Part shown: piece by piece, positions 48,735 to 59,396 of the stretch
Position numbering within the stretch: position 1 is the first letter of the stretch
Layout of the letters: every line of letters begins with the position of its first letter
Assembly: GCA_945273735.1 (NCBI GenBank)
Contig: CALYPJ010000001.1
Coordinates: forward strand, 1 to 64,000
Reading direction: 5' to 3'
DNA length: 64,000 nucleotides
Source of the DNA: an uncultured Lactobacillaceae bacterium
GTDB taxonomy: Bacteria > Bacillota > Bacilli > Lactobacillales > Lactobacillaceae
Position numbers and translations under genes: made by a program
The notes under the pieces: generated by a model
Seen by the model: the letters and a program-made list of their open reading frames with translations, nothing else
Told to the model about the DNA's origin: nothing
The model's database searches: none

Positions 48735-49715
48735 ATGCCCGAAGTAGATTCAAAAAAAACTTATTATTCTGCAATTAATTGGAATGACGTTGAAGATGCG
48801 GTTGATAAACAAACATGGGAAAAACTAACAGAACAATTTTGGTTAGATACGCGAATTCCACTTTCTAATGATTTAGGCGATTGGCGTACTTTAGCTAAAG
48901 AAGAGCAAAAATTGGTTGGGCATGTTTTTGGAGGCCTGACTTTGTTAGATACGATTCAATCTGAATCAGGAATGGCAATGTTGCGAGAAACGATAAGAAC
49001 CCCTCAAGAAACAGCAGTTTTAAATAATATTCAATTTATGGAAAGCGTTCATGCTAAAAGTTACTCTTCAATTTTTTCAACATTAAATACGCCAACTGAG
49101 ATTGAAGATATTTTTTTGTGGACTGATACTTATCCTAATCTACAACATAAAGCTGAGAGAATTAATGAAATTTATAAATATGAGGAGCCCTTAAAGAAAA
49201 AAATTGCGAGCGTTCTTTTAGAATCGTTTCTATTTTATTCAGGTTTTTATACACCGCTTTATTATTTAGGAAACAATAAATTAGCTAATGTTGCTGAAAT
49301 AATTAAATTAATTTTACGAGATGAGTCGGTTCATGGTGCCTATATTGGGTATAAATTTCAGCAAGGTTATAAGGAACAAACTACTGGTAAGCAAAAAGAA
49401 TTACGAGATTGGATGTATGATTTATTATATGAATTATACGAAAATGAAGAGAAATACGCAGATTCTTTATATAAAGAATTAGGATGGCAAGAAGATGTTA
49501 AAGTTTTTATGCGTTATAATGCTAATAAAGCATTGATGAATTTAGGTCAGGATCCACTTTTTCCAGACACTGAAAATGACGTCAATCCAATTGTTATGAA
49601 TGGAATTTCTACAGGAACTTCAAATCATGACTTCTTTTCTCAAGTAGGAAATGGCTACCTTTTAGGTGAAGTTAAGCCGATGAAAGATGATGATTACCAA
49701 ATTGGACTTAAGTAA
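48735..49715 (+). CDS. nrdF: Class Ib ribonucleotide reductase, beta subunit
   Basis: Radical-generating subunit with a dimanganese or di-iron site. Metal ligands appear in MESVHAKSYSSIF (E-x2-H with the radical tyrosine four residues on) and DESVHGAYIGYKF. The frame is open from TTG 48705, overlapping nrdE, but ATG 48735 has AAAAGGAG just upstream and yields 326 residues, as usual. Last gene of nrdHIEF, ended by a strong terminator. Confidence 0.97.
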   Translation: MPEVDSKKTYYSAINWNDVEDAVDKQTWEKLTEQFWLDTRIPLSNDLGDWRTLAKEEQKLVGHVFGGLTLLDTIQSESGMAMLRETIRTPQETAVLNNIQFMESVHAKSYSSIFSTLNTPTEIEDIFLWTDTYPNLQHKAERINEIYKYEEPLKKKIASVLLESFLFYSGFYTPLYYLGNNKLANVAEIIKLILRDESVHGAYIGYKFQQGYKEQTTGKQKELRDWMYDLLYELYENEEKYADSLYKELGWQEDVKVFMRYNANKALMNLGQDPLFPDTENDVNPIVMNGISTGTSNHDFFSQVGNGYLLGEVKPMKDDDYQIGLK

Positions 49716-49723
49716 TAATTAAT

Positions 49724-49768
49724 AAATAAACAGCCCTGTTATTTATAGGGCTGTTTATTTATTAATTA
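49724..49768 (+). terminator. Terminator of nrdHIEF
   Basis: AATAAATAAACAGCCCT / AGGGCTGTTTATTTATT around a GTTATTTAT loop. Confidence 0.93.
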
Positions 49769-49899
49769 GCATTGTAATAATGTAAATAATGGCGACTATT
49801 ATATATAATCAATCATTTTAAAAAATCATTAATGAAGCATAATAGCTCCTAACAGCCCATAAATTAATAATAAGCCAAAATTAATTAAACTAGATTGTT

Positions 49900-50926
49900 T
49901 TAAATATTTATATTTGGGGGTTGAAAATGGATTTGATATTGCTTAAAAGCTAGGAGATTAGCTAGTGAAGCAATTAATGTTCCTAATCCAGCAATATTTG
50001 TTCCATAAAAAAGAGCAGGAACTTGGTTTGTGAAAGGGGACCAAAGAATTGCTGTAGGAACATTACTTAAAAATTGACTTAATCCTAAACGACTTAAATA
50101 GACGCCTAATTGATAATTATCAATATTTTTAAGAAAATATTTGATAAATTTAGCTTGGCTTAAATTATTAACCGCAATAAAGAAACACAAAAAAGTAAGT
50201 AATAAGGCATAGTCTATGTTTTTAAAAATTTCGGGAGAAATTATTAAAGAAGTAAAAACTGCTATAATTATACCGCTAAGAAGAGGAATTAGTTTTAATC
50301 CGCTTAATAAAACTATTATTGCACTAAAAGAACTAAGAATTAATTGCCATTGATTAAAAACTGGTAATGGTTCTTTTTGGGGTACAATTCTTACGGGATT
50401 AATTAAAACACTTAATGACTCACAAATTATCAAACTAATAAACCATAAGGGAAATGATAGATTGATGAATTGATTAAGGTTTAATTGATAGTTAAAGAAT
50501 AAAAATAGATTTTGAGGGTTACCAATTGGCAAAAGAATACTACCTAGATTTGCTGCTAAACAAATTAATATTATCGGTAGCTCTGGTGCCACTTTTAGAT
50601 TTTTAATGCTTAAGGATAAAAGAGGAATTAGCGTTATAATTGCAACATCATTTGTTAGTAACATGGAACTAAAAAATGCAAGTGCAATTAACAATTGTAT
50701 TAATTGTCGAGAATTTTTAACCAACTTAGTTAATTTCATGGCAATAAATTTAAATACGCCTAAAAATTGTAATGTTTGAACGGTTAACATTAAACTAAAT
50801 AGTGAACCAATTGTTGACCAATTAATTTCTTTAAAGTTTGGTCGACCAAAAACTAAAGTAGCAATTGCTGCAATTAAACTGCAACAAAATAGGGGGATCA
50901 GTGAATATATGCTTAATAATTTTCAT
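49900..50926 (-). pseudogene. Frameshifted ArsB/SLC13-like anion permease
   Basis: From ATG 50790 to 49900 an intact 296-residue frame encodes about eight membrane helices with the LLTNDVAIITLIPL, GNPQN and LSNVPTAILWSPF motifs of the ArsB/CitMHS ion-transporter superfamily. The family N-terminus lies upstream in two frames: ATG 50926 starts MKIIKHIFTDP, and after the G-run at 50892-50896 (CCCCC in the coding sense) the sequence continues in the other frame as LFCCSLIAAIATLVFGRPNF, joining the long frame. Removing one base of the run restores a 341-residue protein. It is therefore a recent pseudogene, a phase-variable gene or a sequencing error. Confidence 0.75.
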
Positions 50927-51195
50927 AATTGTGTTTTAAATTTGGTATTTTATCTTTTGAATTTTTATAGTTAACTTCAATATTTAGCATTTACTTCTAT
51001 TTTAATTCAAAGTAATAAAATTTAATATTTAATAGAATTAGAATGTAGTTTAGTTATAATTACTTATAAATAAATGGTTGAAAAAAACAAACATATTTTT
51101 TAGTTTTTAATTTACTATATTATTTAAATTAAATAAAGAAATAATAAATTTCCTTTAAATTTTTGCTGTTTTTAAAATAAAAATTTAAGTAATAG

Positions 51196-51224
51196 TTGAC
51201 ACCGATTTCATAAATTAATATAAT
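51196..51224 (+). promoter_or_regulatory. Promoter of the bgl operon
   Basis: TTGACA (51196-51201) and TATAAT (51219-51224), exact consensus hexamers with a 17-base spacer. The strong promoter suits control by antitermination. Confidence 0.92.
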
Positions 51225-51238
51225 ACGGCATGTGATTA

Positions 51239-51310
51239 GGTGTGTTACTGATTCGATCAGGCGTTAACCTACTTCTTAATATTGATTTTGTATTAAGAGG
51301 TAGGTTTTTT
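51239..51310 (+). promoter_or_regulatory. RAT antiterminator / terminator switch before bglG
   Basis: GGTGTGTTACTG...CAGGC...TTAACC (51239-51269) has the layout of a LicT/BglG ribonucleic antiterminator. It overlaps the terminator AACCTACTTCTTAAT / ATTAAGAGGTAGGTT (51266-51306) plus T6. Binding of the regulator would stabilise the first structure and let transcription pass. Confidence 0.9.
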
Positions 51311-51343
51311 GTTTAATCACGGTTTTTTATCAGGAAGGATAAA

Positions 51344-52192
51344 ATGATTTTTGTTAAAAATTTTAACAATAATGTCGCTCTGGTTAAAGATCAGCATAAA
51401 ACTGAATGGATAGTTATTGGTAATGGAATTGGTTTTGGGAAAAAAGTTGGAGATATAGTTGATGATTCGAAAATTGAACGTAGTTTTATTGCAGCTAAAA
51501 GAGATCAATCATCGCTAGGTAATTTAAATGATATTTCAGCTAAAACGTTGAAGCTCACTGATAAAGTGGTTAAAATGGTTGAACCTCTATTACAACATAA
51601 TTTTAATAGTTATCAATATCTTGTTTTAGCTGATCATTTGGAGTTTGCCTTATTAAGAGCGAAGAAAAATATTGATTTTACTGACGGTACGATGCGTTGG
51701 AGTCTTGGAAAACTTTTTCCCAAAGAATACGATATTGCGCAAAAAGCAGTGAAACTAATTGAGAAACTAACTAGTATTAAACTTTCAAGTGGAGAAGTTG
51801 TTTTTATTACATATCATTTTTTAAATTTAAGAAGTGATAGTGCTGGATTACATAATACAATCAAGATTACGAAATTGATCGAACAAATTGTAGAAATTGT
51901 TCAATATCAATATGGTATGACATTAGATGATGATTCATTTAATTTTAATCGCTTTATTACACATTTACGGTCCCTTATGATTCAACGTTTACAAAAAACG
52001 ATTAGAGAAGAAAATAATTTAGACCCAGCTTTTCTAAAATTAATGATCGCAAAATATCCCAAAGCTTATGATACTGCTTTAAGAATTGGAACGCTTTTAC
52101 AAAATCAGACTGGTTGGTCATTGCAACCGGATGAAAAGGTATATTTAACTTTACATATTTGGCGGGTGACCAATCGACAAAAAAAACAATAA
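51344..52192 (+). CDS. bglG: BglG/LicT-family transcriptional antiterminator
   Basis: A 282-residue RNA-binding regulator. The N-terminal CAT domain (1-55, with NNNVALVKD and IGNGIGFGKK) binds RAT sequences. PRD1 (about 65-170) has His98 and His158, and PRD2 (about 171-282) has His207 and His271, the phosphorylation sites used by the PTS to switch it. It sits between two RAT elements and upstream of its EIIBCA, so it regulates itself and the transporter in response to beta-glucosides. Confidence 0.95.
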   Translation: MIFVKNFNNNVALVKDQHKTEWIVIGNGIGFGKKVGDIVDDSKIERSFIAAKRDQSSLGNLNDISAKTLKLTDKVVKMVEPLLQHNFNSYQYLVLADHLEFALLRAKKNIDFTDGTMRWSLGKLFPKEYDIAQKAVKLIEKLTSIKLSSGEVVFITYHFLNLRSDSAGLHNTIKITKLIEQIVEIVQYQYGMTLDDDSFNFNRFITHLRSLMIQRLQKTIREENNLDPAFLKLMIAKYPKAYDTALRIGTLLQNQTGWSLQPDEKVYLTLHIWRVTNRQKKQ

Positions 52193-52201
52193 CTTTCATG
52201 T

Positions 52202-52297
52202 GGTGTGTTACTGAATAAATCAGGCATTAACCCATTAGCAAAGAAAAAATTACTTTTTTATTTAGTAAGTTTTTCTATATGTTAATGGGTTTTTATT
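52202..52297 (+). promoter_or_regulatory. Second RAT antiterminator / terminator switch, before bglP
   Basis: GGTGTGTTACTGAATAAATCAGGCATTAACC (52202-52232) is nearly identical in its conserved positions to the first RAT. The overlapping terminator pairs AACCCATTA with TAATGGGTT (52229-52291), with an inner AGAAAAA-TTACT / AGTAA-TTTTTCT stem, and ends in T5. Confidence 0.9.
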
Positions 52298-52308
52298 TAG
52301 GAGGAAAA

Positions 52309-54270
52309 ATGGCTTACGAAGAATTAAGCAAAAAAATAATCGCTAATATTGGTGGTAGAGAAAATGTAATTAGTGTAGTACATTGTGCTACGCGTTTACG
52401 TTTTAGATTAAAAAATGAAAAAAAAGCTAATGATGCTGCAGTTAAAAGTATCGATGGTGTAATTTCCTTAGTAAAATCTGGAGGTCAATATCAGGTTGTT
52501 ATCGGAAACCATGTTGCTGATGTTTATGATACTTTAATTAAAATTGGTGGTTTTTCTGATGGTGGAGAAGTAGCTAATGACGATAATGAAAGTAAACAAA
52601 ATTTAAGCTTATTAGACAAGTTTATTGATTTAATTTCGGCAATTTTTTCACCAATTTTGGGTCCATTATGTGCAGCAGGTATGATTAAAGGATTTAATGC
52701 TTTATTTTTAGCTGTTGGTTGGCTTAAAGCCACTTCTGGCACATATATTGTTCTTAATGCTATTGGAGATAGTTTGTTTTACTTTTTACCAGTGATTTTA
52801 GGAATTACTGCTGCTAAAAAATTTAACTTAGATATTATTGTTGGCGCTACTATTGGTGCGGCTTTATGTTATCCTTCAATTGTTGCTTTAAGTTCTAGTA
52901 AAGTAAACTTATTTACGGTATTTAAAGATACTTTTTTTGAAGCACCGATTCATATTACCTTTTTAAAAATACCTGTAATCATGATGAATTATACTTCCTC
53001 GGTAATTCCAATTATTATTGCAGTGTGGTTTGCCTCTAAAATCCAAAGGATTGCTCGAAAAATCATCCCTGATGTTGTAAAGACTTTTTTAGTACCCTTT
53101 ACGGTTTTATTAATTACAGTTCCTGCAACTTTATTAATCATTGGACCACTATCAACATGGTTGGGTAATGCTATTTCTACAATATGTGTATCAGTCTATA
53201 ACTTTAATCCGGTTATAGCAGGACTTGTGATGGGTGGATTTTGGCAAGTTTTTGTTATGTTTGGAGTACATTGGAGTTTTGTAGCTGTAATGTTAGCAAA
53301 TATTGCGGCCAAAGGTTATGATCCTATTGTAGTTTTGAGTGCTGCAGCATCATTTGTTCAAACTGGAGTAGTTTTAGCTATGATTTTTCAAACTAAAAAT
53401 GAAAAAACCCGTAGTTTAGCAATTCCCGCATTTATTTCCGGAATTTTTGGCGTTACTGAACCAGCAATTTATGGATTAACTTTACCAAGGAAAAAACCAT
53501 TTATTATAAGTTGTATTGGCGCTGCTATTGGCGGTGGTTTGATTGGATTCTTTGGTACTAAAAATTATATGATGGGTGGTTTAGGAATATTTTCCATTCC
53601 TTCAACTATAGGTAAAGATGGAATTAATACTTCAGTTTTAGGATATATTTTTACAATTTTTATAAGTTTAATAATTGGTTTTGTTTTGCAAATGTTATTT
53701 GGCCGCAAAAGTGTTGATAAACCTTTATTAGAAGCTGCAGTAACTTCAGAATCATCAAGTAAGGTAAATATTTCTAAATCTAAACAAGAAAATTCTAAAT
53801 CTTCAGTAAGTTATAATCAGGCAGAAATTTTAAAAAGTCCAGCTTCTGGGACAATTGTTCCACTTAAAGATGTACCTGACGAAGTTTTTTCAAGTGGGGC
53901 TATGGGCCAAGGTGTGGCAATTAAACCCAACCTAGGTCAAATTGTTTCTCCTAGCAATGCAAAAATAACAATGATTTTTCCAACCGGTCACGCGATTGGT
54001 TTAATGACAGAAAATGGAGCCGAAATTTTAATTCATATTGGAATCGATACCGTTGAATTAGATGGCAAAGGGTTCGAAACCATGGTTAAAAAAGATCAAC
54101 AAGTAGCCGCAGGAGATCTTTTGGTTAAATTTGATTTAGCTACTATTGAAAAAGCTAGTTTATCTACAATAACTTCAATTATTATTACTAATAGTAAAAA
54201 TTATCATGAAGTTGAAGTAATGAAGAGTGGTAGCATTAAAAATGATGAGCCATTATTGTCATTAACGTAA
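52309..54270 (+). CDS. bglP: PTS beta-glucoside EIIBCA
   Basis: A 653-residue fused permease: EIIB (1-85, phospho-Cys26 in HCATRLRFRLK), EIIC with about ten helices (about 105-470, including the FGVTEPAIYGLTLPRKKPF substrate segment), then a Ser/Lys-rich linker and EIIA (about 500-653, phospho-His576 in HIGIDTVELDGKGFE). It imports and phosphorylates beta-glucosides such as salicin or arbutin. ATG 52309 follows GGAGGAAA; the frame is open upstream into the terminator. It also phosphorylates the PRDs of bglG. Confidence 0.95.
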   Translation: MAYEELSKKIIANIGGRENVISVVHCATRLRFRLKNEKKANDAAVKSIDGVISLVKSGGQYQVVIGNHVADVYDTLIKIGGFSDGGEVANDDNESKQNLSLLDKFIDLISAIFSPILGPLCAAGMIKGFNALFLAVGWLKATSGTYIVLNAIGDSLFYFLPVILGITAAKKFNLDIIVGATIGAALCYPSIVALSSSKVNLFTVFKDTFFEAPIHITFLKIPVIMMNYTSSVIPIIIAVWFASKIQRIARKIIPDVVKTFLVPFTVLLITVPATLLIIGPLSTWLGNAISTICVSVYNFNPVIAGLVMGGFWQVFVMFGVHWSFVAVMLANIAAKGYDPIVVLSAAASFVQTGVVLAMIFQTKNEKTRSLAIPAFISGIFGVTEPAIYGLTLPRKKPFIISCIGAAIGGGLIGFFGTKNYMMGGLGIFSIPSTIGKDGINTSVLGYIFTIFISLIIGFVLQMLFGRKSVDKPLLEAAVTSESSSKVNISKSKQENSKSSVSYNQAEILKSPASGTIVPLKDVPDEVFSSGAMGQGVAIKPNLGQIVSPSNAKITMIFPTGHAIGLMTENGAEILIHIGIDTVELDGKGFETMVKKDQQVAAGDLLVKFDLATIEKASLSTITSIIITNSKNYHEVEVMKSGSIKNDEPLLSLT

Positions 54271-54276
54271 AATTAA

Positions 54277-55764
<1,488 letters not shown>

Positions 55765-55783
55765 TTAGTCAATAAATTTTTAT

Positions 55784-55819
55784 AAAAAAGATTGATTTTT
55801 TGAATCAATCTTTTTTTTA
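55784..55819 (+). terminator. Terminator of the bgl operon
   Basis: AAAAAAGATTGATT / AATCAATCTTTTTT with a TTTTG loop and a T8 tail. Confidence 0.95.
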
Positions 55820-56031
55820 TAAGTTTAAAAATTGCTTTTAAAAATCATATGAAGCTTGAAATACATTAGATATTAATAAAAAAATATTAAATAAATGAAT
55901 GTTATATGATATTTTTTTATTCCAAAATTCTATATTTCCTAATAAATATTTGCTTTTTAAAATAGTAAAAACTTGTCTGGTTATTTATGCAAGTAAATTC
56001 TAAAATTTAAGTATTTAAGGAGGATGAAAAT

Positions 56032-56868
56032 ATGTCTTTTATGCAAGCACTTTTAATTGCTCTGTGGGCTGGATACTGTTCTTATGATGATGAAGGCCCT
56101 CAGATGTTAAGAAGACCTTTACTTGTTGGTCCTTTAGTTGGATTAATTTTAGGTGATATGAAAACAGCTTTAATTGTTTCTGGTACTCTGGAATTAATGT
56201 GGATGGGACTTGGTAATATGGCTGGGTACCAAACTCCAGATATGATTGTTGGAACTATTGTTGGGGTAAGTGTTTCAATAACTTCAGGGACGGGTGCTAC
56301 ACCTCAAGGTATTGCTGCTGGTGTTGCAGCGGCAACTACTGTTGCTGTGCTAGTTCAACAATTATTACTTTTTGCTCGTTTTGTTCGACAGTTATTTGAA
56401 CCTTGGGCTGATAAGATTGCGTTAACTGGTAATTTTGATGGAATTATGAAAATAAATATTGTTGCAATTATTTTTCAATTTTTATTAAGAGCTATTCCAA
56501 CATTTTTGGTAGTTTTCTTTCAAAAGGGTGTTGTCGACAAAATATTAGCAGTTATTCCTAAAAATGTCTTAAATGGACTCGGGGTAGCAGCTTCAATATT
56601 GCCAGCAGTAGGTTTGGCTATTTTAATGACAATGATGATGAAACCTAGTTTGTGGCCATTTTTAATTTTGGGTTTTGTTTTATCGACTTATTTAAAATTG
56701 GGAGTTCTTCCTGTTACTTTGATTGCTTTATCTTTTTCAGTGATTTATATGTTTTTGATGGAAATTATGGATACACAAAAAGAGCAACAAACGATTAAAA
56801 GTAATACTGGACAAAGTGATAATAATAACAGTACTGATGAAGATGATGATGAGGAATATGATCTATGA
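56032..56868 (+). CDS. PTS EIIC, mannose family
   Basis: A 278-residue membrane subunit with about seven helices; RRPLLVGPLVGLILGD and GTLELMWMGLGNMAGYQTPD are EIIC-Man/Sor signatures. After the last helix it has a long acidic tail (DNNNSTDEDDDEEYDL). AAGGAGGATG lies before the ATG. It overlaps EIID by four bases. First gene of a IIC-IID-IIB-phosphatase unit. I looked for a -24/-12 promoter upstream and found none with correct spacing. Confidence 0.92.
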   Translation: MSFMQALLIALWAGYCSYDDEGPQMLRRPLLVGPLVGLILGDMKTALIVSGTLELMWMGLGNMAGYQTPDMIVGTIVGVSVSITSGTGATPQGIAAGVAAATTVAVLVQQLLLFARFVRQLFEPWADKIALTGNFDGIMKINIVAIIFQFLLRAIPTFLVVFFQKGVVDKILAVIPKNVLNGLGVAASILPAVGLAILMTMMMKPSLWPFLILGFVLSTYLKLGVLPVTLIALSFSVIYMFLMEIMDTQKEQQTIKSNTGQSDNNNSTDEDDDEEYDL

Positions 56869-57749
56869 ATAAAAAGGAAGATAAAGTTATTGAAAAAGAA
56901 CTTAAAGATAACAAAAATACTAAAAGCAAAGGAACTTATCAAAAAATCACTCGTAGTGATTTAAATAAAATATATTGGCGTTTACAAATATTTGGATTAG
57001 GTTTAACTTATACTAATGATACTATGCAAGCTATTAGTTTCTTAACAGCTATTACACCAGCATTAAAAAGATTATATGCAAAGGCTGATTTAAAAACTCG
57101 AGTAAAAGCAATGCAACGTCACTTAGCAATGTTTTTATCACAAAATACTGCGACTGGAATGATTTTAGGAATTACTACAGCAATTGAAGAGACAACTAAC
57201 GAGGATGAAAAGGAAGCAGTTGTTGCTGTAAAAGCTGGAATGATGGGGCCTTTAGCTGGAATTGGCGATAGTGTTTTTAAAATTACTATTCAGGCAATTG
57301 CGGGAAGTATTGGTGCTGCTTATGCATTAAAAGGAAATTTTTTAGGACCAATTTTAATGTTTCTTATCTATAACGCTATTAATATTTTTATTAAATATTA
57401 TGGGGTAATTGCTGGATACGAAAAAGGAATTCAATATATTCAAAGTGGTGATCAAGCTAAAGTTTTACAAAAAATTATTAATGTTGCCACAATGGTAGGA
57501 GTAATTGTTCTAGGTTCTCTTATTGCACAATATGTAAAGATAGATGTTGGAAGTGCAATTAAAGCCGGTAAGAGTGTAATTAAGGTTCAAAAACTTTTAG
57601 ATAACATAATGCCAAAATTGTTACCACTATTGTTTACCATTTTTCTCTATAAATTACAGAACGTTATGCCTCGTAAATATATGGTTTGGTTAATTTTTGG
57701 CATTTTAGCGATTGGTACAGTTTTAGCAGTAGCAGGTATTTTAGTTTAA
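56865..57749 (+). CDS. PTS EIID, mannose family
   Basis: A 294-residue membrane-associated subunit unique to mannose-class PTS. Signatures: TYTNDTMQAISFLTAITPAL, HLAMFLSQNTATGMILGIT and MMGPLAGIGDSVFK. An additional charged N-terminal stretch (about 30 residues, Lys/Glu-rich) precedes the domain. It overlaps EIIC and precedes EIIB by 53 bases. With EIIC it forms the sugar channel. Confidence 0.93.
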   Translation: MNKKEDKVIEKELKDNKNTKSKGTYQKITRSDLNKIYWRLQIFGLGLTYTNDTMQAISFLTAITPALKRLYAKADLKTRVKAMQRHLAMFLSQNTATGMILGITTAIEETTNEDEKEAVVAVKAGMMGPLAGIGDSVFKITIQAIAGSIGAAYALKGNFLGPILMFLIYNAINIFIKYYGVIAGYEKGIQYIQSGDQAKVLQKIINVATMVGVIVLGSLIAQYVKIDVGSAIKAGKSVIKVQKLLDNIMPKLLPLLFTIFLYKLQNVMPRKYMVWLIFGILAIGTVLAVAGILV

Positions 57750-57802
57750 AGCTTTTATTAAATATAAATAGTAGCTTTTATTGAATATAGGAAAGGAATG
57801 TT

Positions 57803-58291
57803 ATGGCAATAAAAAGTATTCGAATTGATGACCGTTTAATTCATGGACAAGTAGCAAGTTCTTGGCTAAGGTATGTAGGAGCAGAGCAAATTCTTTGTAT
57901 AAGTGATCGAGCAGCTAAAAATCCAGTTCAAGAGCAAGTATTAAAAATGGCTGCACCTGGTTATATCGTTCATGTTTTTGGTGTTGATAAATTTATTCGT
58001 ATTTATCAAAAGAATCCAATAAAAAAGAGTACATTTTTGATTACTGATAGTACATCGAGCCTCTTAAAAATGAAAGAAGGAGGCGTGGAGATTAATAAAG
58101 TAAATTTTGGTGGTATGCGAACTCGTGAGGAACGCACGATTAGCTATAATTATGATTTATGTTTTACTCCACAAGAGGATGAAGATTTACGTAAATTAGT
58201 TTCATTAGGAGTTGAGATTAATTATCAAGTAGCAGCTTATGATTCACCAGTACCTATTTTGGATCATATAAAGCAGGTAGGAGGGAAATAA
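57803..58291 (+). CDS. PTS EIIB, mannose family
   Basis: A 162-residue phosphocarrier; His14 in RIDDRLIHGQVASSW is the phosphorylated residue, and VNFGGMRTREE is a conserved loop of the family. Length is normal for a free-standing IIB. EIIA is missing from the operon and may be the orphan protein at 30902. Substrate unknown (mannose, fructose, sorbose or amino sugar are possible for the class). Confidence 0.93.
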   Translation: MAIKSIRIDDRLIHGQVASSWLRYVGAEQILCISDRAAKNPVQEQVLKMAAPGYIVHVFGVDKFIRIYQKNPIKKSTFLITDSTSSLLKMKEGGVEINKVNFGGMRTREERTISYNYDLCFTPQEDEDLRKLVSLGVEINYQVAAYDSPVPILDHIKQVGGK

Positions 58292-58293
58292 AG

Positions 58294-59355
58294 TTGACTC
58301 TCGATTACGACTACATTGAAGCGTTTTTTCTTAAAGATGGTCAAAATGAATTAAATATAGTTACTTCTGATACGATTAAACCTTATAAAGTATTTTGGAC
58401 TTATGATTTAAACCCTCAGACACAGAATAAGCATTACTTATTCTCAGGAAATGCTAAAAATTGTCATTTTCAATTTAATTACAATCCTCAACGTGTTAAT
58501 TATTTTATTATCCAATGGCCAAATGAAACTCCAATTCTTTTTGGTTATCGAATTTTACCAATAGCTGGAATGTATAATTTTCGTGATATCGGTGGATACC
58601 GTACAGAAAATGGTCAGCGAATAAAATGGGGTATTGGTTATCGTTCAGACTATTTAAAAAATTTAAAACCTGAAGGTATTCCTTTTTTTAAATCTTTAAG
58701 AATTCATTCAATAATTGATTATCGAAGTCATAGTGAAATTTTAGCCGATCCTAATCCAGAAATTGACCCTAAAATTAAAAATTATCAGTTTGATCCAGAG
58801 GCTGATACTGCTCAAGAGGCAGGAGATTTACAAGTAATGCATGCAACCAAGAATCTTAAGGAACGAGCTCAACTTGCGTTAAAAAAAGGTAAAACTGGTC
58901 AGCAAAAAATGATTGAACAGCAATTAGATTTTGTAAATAATCCTAGCAGTCATAAAGCTTTTTCAAAATCACTAAATGTATTAAGTGATGTTAATAACTT
59001 ACCTAGTATGCAACATTGTCGTGGTGGTAAAGATCGTACTGGTTTTGCTTTAATGATTTTAGAAGGAATTTTGGGAGTACCGCATAATATTTTGGTTTAT
59101 GATTATATGTTGACTAATCGCGCACGTCGGGAAAAGAATCAACGTTATTATTCTTATTTTTTGAAAGAAACTCAAGATAAAAAATTAGCCGATTATCTGT
59201 ATTCATTATTTGATACTCGTCCTGAATTTATTAGTGCTTCAATCGATCAAATTGAAAACGAATATGGAAGTATCAGTACTTATGCCCAACAAGTTTTAAA
59301 TTTAAACTCAAGTAAACTTTCGCAGATTAGAGATTTATTTCTAACAAAAGCTTAA
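58294..59355 (+). CDS. Tyrosine-phosphatase-like protein in a PTS operon
   Basis: A 353-residue soluble protein. The C-terminal two thirds is a protein-tyrosine/phosphoinositide phosphatase of the Y_phosphatase3 type: entry segment GMYNFRDIGGYRTENG (about 92-107) and the P-loop HCRGGKDRTGFA with nucleophile Cys242. The first 90 residues look like a beta-sandwich. Start TTG 58294 follows GGAGGGAAATAAAG, two bases after the EIIB stop. There is no signal peptide, so it is cytosolic. Possible roles are removing phosphate from the imported sugar phosphate, from a phospholipid or from a phosphotyrosine; the operon position favours a link to the PTS substrate. Confidence 0.85.
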   Translation: MTLDYDYIEAFFLKDGQNELNIVTSDTIKPYKVFWTYDLNPQTQNKHYLFSGNAKNCHFQFNYNPQRVNYFIIQWPNETPILFGYRILPIAGMYNFRDIGGYRTENGQRIKWGIGYRSDYLKNLKPEGIPFFKSLRIHSIIDYRSHSEILADPNPEIDPKIKNYQFDPEADTAQEAGDLQVMHATKNLKERAQLALKKGKTGQQKMIEQQLDFVNNPSSHKAFSKSLNVLSDVNNLPSMQHCRGGKDRTGFALMILEGILGVPHNILVYDYMLTNRARREKNQRYYSYFLKETQDKKLADYLYSLFDTRPEFISASIDQIENEYGSISTYAQQVLNLNSSKLSQIRDLFLTKA

Positions 59356-59396
59356 TTTAAGATGTAAAATAATTAAGTGAGGAAGTAATAAAATGA

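Noticed and set aside
55965..56000. Possible sigma-54 (-24/-12) promoter before the mannose-class PTS operon
   Set aside because: TGG and TGC elements are present, but the GG-to-GC distance is ten bases instead of the strict twelve, and no sigma-54 activator lies nearby.
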